DNA from: an uncultured Chlorobiaceae bacterium
GTDB taxonomy: Bacteria; Bacteroidota; Chlorobiia; Chlorobiales; Chlorobiaceae
NCBI GenBank assembly: GCA_903908555.1
Contig: CAIVSG010000122.1
Location: forward strand, 1-56,309
DNA length: 56,309 nucleotides
Direction: 5' to 3'
Shown: in pieces, positions 54,829 through 56,309 of the stretch
How positions within the stretch are numbered: position 1 is the first letter of the stretch
Layout: every line of letters begins with the position of its first letter
Position numbers and translations under genes: made by a program
The notes under the pieces: model-generated
Seen by the model: the letters and a program-made list of their open reading frames with translations, nothing else
Database searches by the model: none
What the model was told of the DNA's origin: nothing

Positions 54829-55299
54829 GATGGAGGTCTTCGGATGATTGGAGTATTTCAAAAATACACATTAAATACGTAAAAAAGAAAGAAATAAAAA
54901 TACGCTTACCATTAAGAACAGTTTATGCATCAGGCCGGGACTTGACAGCCATCTGCCCTGTGGTGCCGAAATGAAAAATGTTTATTCCTGCTCTGCTTGT
55001 GATAAAGAAAGTACTGAATGCTGAAACGCCATTTTTCCGGCAACTGCACTTCTGCAACAGAGCGTAACGCTTTGGAGGTAGTTGGTAGATTGATGTTCCG
55101 TTTTTTTGCCATTGGAGGCAACTTACTGTTAAGGACAAAGAAGAATTACTGGCTGACAGTGAACTGGTATTTTCTATATATATCCACCCATTAATAGCGT
55201 AACAATATATAAAAAATTGCAACTAGTAATGCAAAGTACATCCTTCAACACAGTAACAACAATCCGTAGTTACATCCTGCGCCTGGTAATAAAGTGACC
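54829..55299. other. intergenic region
   Basis: About 470 AT-rich bases. Minus-strand frames at 54923-55222 and 54930-55121 overlap in different frames and show no domain or ribosome site, so I call no gene. The promoter of the hybrid kinase gene should lie near 54840-54920. Confidence 0.4.
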
Positions 55300-55515
55300 C
55301 TAAAACCACTTTCTTGTCCGAAAGAAAACCATCATTCCGGCAACAATCACCACCATGAAAACCGAGATAAATCCTACAAAGCCAATGGAATCAATCCCCA
55401 GCTGGTCGATCTCAAAAAACAGTTGCTGCCAGAAAATCCTTCCTTTCTGCGGCCGGGTGAATACCCTTTTCATCAGCAGGACATAACTGCCTATTATAGA
55501 TACCGGTTTGAACAT
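55300..55515 (-). pseudogene. MlaE-type permease N-terminus fused to a CorA-like tail
   Basis: 71-residue frame. Residues 1-54 (IGSYVLLMKRVFTRPQKGR, then EIDQLGIDSIGFVGFISVF) are the N-terminus of an MlaE/YrbE-family permease, the membrane part of a phospholipid-transport ABC system. The similarity stops at ISVFM near base 55354. The remaining 17 residues (VVIVAGMMVFFRTRKWF) look like the last helix and basic tail of a CorA-type magnesium transporter (…FFRRKKWL-like ends). So two gene ends are joined in frame, and neither can be functional. Either a deletion or rearrangement, or a false join in the assembly, explains it. Confidence 0.65.
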
Positions 55516-55599
55516 AATCAGGAGTGCTAAGATACCATTTTTATTAAAAACAGCGTTCTGTCTTGAAATATCCTTTAATTTTATCCTGTTAATAAATAT

Positions 55600-55794
55600 A
55601 TGGGAATGAGATCAGTAAAGAAATCATTTTTAATCATCTTTGCATGCATGGTGATGGTTGTGCTGATGTCCTGCTCTTCACAACGTTACCCTTCCCGTTC
55701 CAAACCAAAACATCCAAAAAATTGCAACTGCCCTTCGTTCAGTTATTCTCCGGATCTTCCGGGCGCCGCCGCAAGCTTACCGCAGAAAATATAG
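55600..55794 (+). CDS. small predicted lipoprotein
   Basis: 64 residues with a signal peptide and lipobox: FLIIFACMVMVVLMSCSSQR, with cleavage expected before the Cys near residue 25. The mature part is short, basic and rich in proline, with KHPKNCNCPSFSY. Small cysteine-containing lipoproteins of this style are frequent in Bacteroidota, as I recall; function is unknown. Its 3' end overlaps the reading frame of the SprT-like gene that follows, in another frame. The start may also be the ATG two codons further in. Confidence 0.6.
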   Translation: MGMRSVKKSFLIIFACMVMVVLMSCSSQRYPSRSKPKHPKNCNCPSFSYSPDLPGAAASLPQKI

Positions 55795-56309
55795 ATCAGA
55801 TCTTTAGCCCATATATCCCCTCGGGTTCCCTGGATATGCTCATTGTATGCCTTCAGGGTCATGACCTCGAATGTGTCATTACGCGCAGGAGGGCTACCAA
55901 ATGCGGTGATTTCAGACCAGCCCGGGATAACCAGCCCCCGAGGATCACAGTCAACAGGGATCTGAACCGGTATGCATTTTTACTTACCCTGATCCATGAA
56001 GTGGCTCATTTTTTCGTATACCTGGAAACTGAAAAAAGCAACCTGTTTTTGGTCAGGAAACACCGCCCCAGGCCTCACGGGAAAGAATGGAAAAAACGTT
56101 TCACGCAATTAATGCAGCCTTTTATCAGCCTTAATATCTTCCCCGCAGAAATTGAAAAAGCCCTGGTTTCCTATTTCGAAAACCCAAAGGCAAGTTCGTC
56201 TTCCGATGCCCGGCTTCAACGGCTTCTGCAGGGATATGATCCCCCCGGGCAACATCTCAGGGTTTCAGAGATACCCGACAGGGCCTTGTTTGAAATATCT
56301 TCAGGAAGA
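55722..56309 (+). CDS. SprT-like zinc metalloprotease-type protein (cut by window edge)
   Basis: The frame is open from before 55722 to the right edge, so it is missing from the ORF track. Translation gives ENIDQIFSPYIPSGSLDML, RRRATKCGDFRPAR, RITVNRDLNRYAFLLTLIHE, then VAHFF and HGKEWKKRF. The HEVAH zinc-binding motif, preceded by the N-x-x-L pattern and followed by HGKEWK, is typical of SprT-domain proteins. The start is unsure: TTG 55722 overlaps the lipoprotein gene, and ATG 55836 would remove conserved-looking residues. The similarity I recall is to Bacteroidota-type SprT proteins, which fits the neighbouring MlaE fragment. The true C-terminus may lie beyond the window. Confidence 0.75.
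   Translation, partial: MQLPFVQLFSGSSGRRRKLTAENIDQIFSPYIPSGSLDMLIVCLQGHDLECVITRRRATKCGDFRPARDNQPPRITVNRDLNRYAFLLTLIHEVAHFFVYLETEKSNLFLVRKHRPRPHGKEWKKRFTQLMQPFISLNIFPAEIEKALVSYFENPKASSSSDARLQRLLQGYDPPGQHLRVSEIPDRALFEISSGR

Noticed and set aside
54923-55222. Minus-strand 99-aa ORF
   Set aside because: No signal peptide, domain or ribosome site, and it overlaps another ORF in a different frame.

Overview
The window looks like a chromosomal stretch of a green sulfur bacterium (Chlorobiales, Chlorobium/Pelodictyon-like). This is inferred from a PEP-CTERM lectin-like protein, a stand-alone rubredoxin, moderate GC and the general gene style; no rRNA or marker gene proves it. The sequence is dominated by a roughly 40 kb natural-product gene cluster built from three giant modular enzymes, with ordinary housekeeping or signalling genes on both sides.

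Layout. Positions 1-2160 hold the start of an ABC transporter ATPase (cut by the window edge), an IS3-type transposase remnant, a PEP-CTERM lectin-like protein and a truncated copy of the 3' end of a GDT1/TMEM165 gene. Positions 2177-5884 (minus strand) hold an Sfp-type phosphopantetheinyl transferase, a small membrane protein, a DUF697 protein and a two-gene unit of an SPFH protein and a type-1 periplasmic binding protein. Positions 6274-24751 (plus strand) are one tight operon: radical SAM enzyme, a 4185-residue NRPS (A-T-C-A-T-C-A-T-C-A-T-reductase), a free-standing epimerisation-type domain, and two SyrD/PvdE-type peptide exporters. Positions 42658-24762 (minus strand) are a second operon of two translationally coupled NRPS/PKS hybrids: C-A-T-C-A-T-KS-(no AT)-KR-DH-T, followed by docking domain-C-A-T-KS-AT-T-thioesterase. 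The two operons converge with only 10 bases between their stop codons.

How it fits together. The window encodes nine carrier domains, and the phosphopantetheinyl transferase at the left end is the obvious activator. Each assembly line has its own release domain (reductase or thioesterase), so two products are most likely: a reductively released tetrapeptide-like compound and an acylated peptide-polyketide. The paired exporters and the free E-type domain belong to the reductase operon. The cluster is bracketed by direct repeats of a GDT1-family 3' end (truncated copy at 1961-2158, intact gene at 43148-43798), which suggests an acquired island or an old rearrangement.

Positions 43148-54828 are ordinary: GDT1-family transporter, GNAT acetyltransferase, rubredoxin (53 aa, missing from the ORF track), hybrid histidine kinase, CobW-type GTPase, a heptanucleotide repeat block, LolC/E-type permease, ABM-domain protein, flavin reductase, nitroreductase and a second hybrid kinase. 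The last ~950 bases (from about 55354) carry the N-terminus of an MlaE-type permease, a small lipoprotein and a SprT-like protein. The MlaE fragment is fused in frame to what looks like the tail of a CorA transporter, so this end may be a rearrangement or an assembly chimera with Bacteroidota-like DNA.

All domain calls come from reading motifs by eye; residue positions are approximate. No database search was run.
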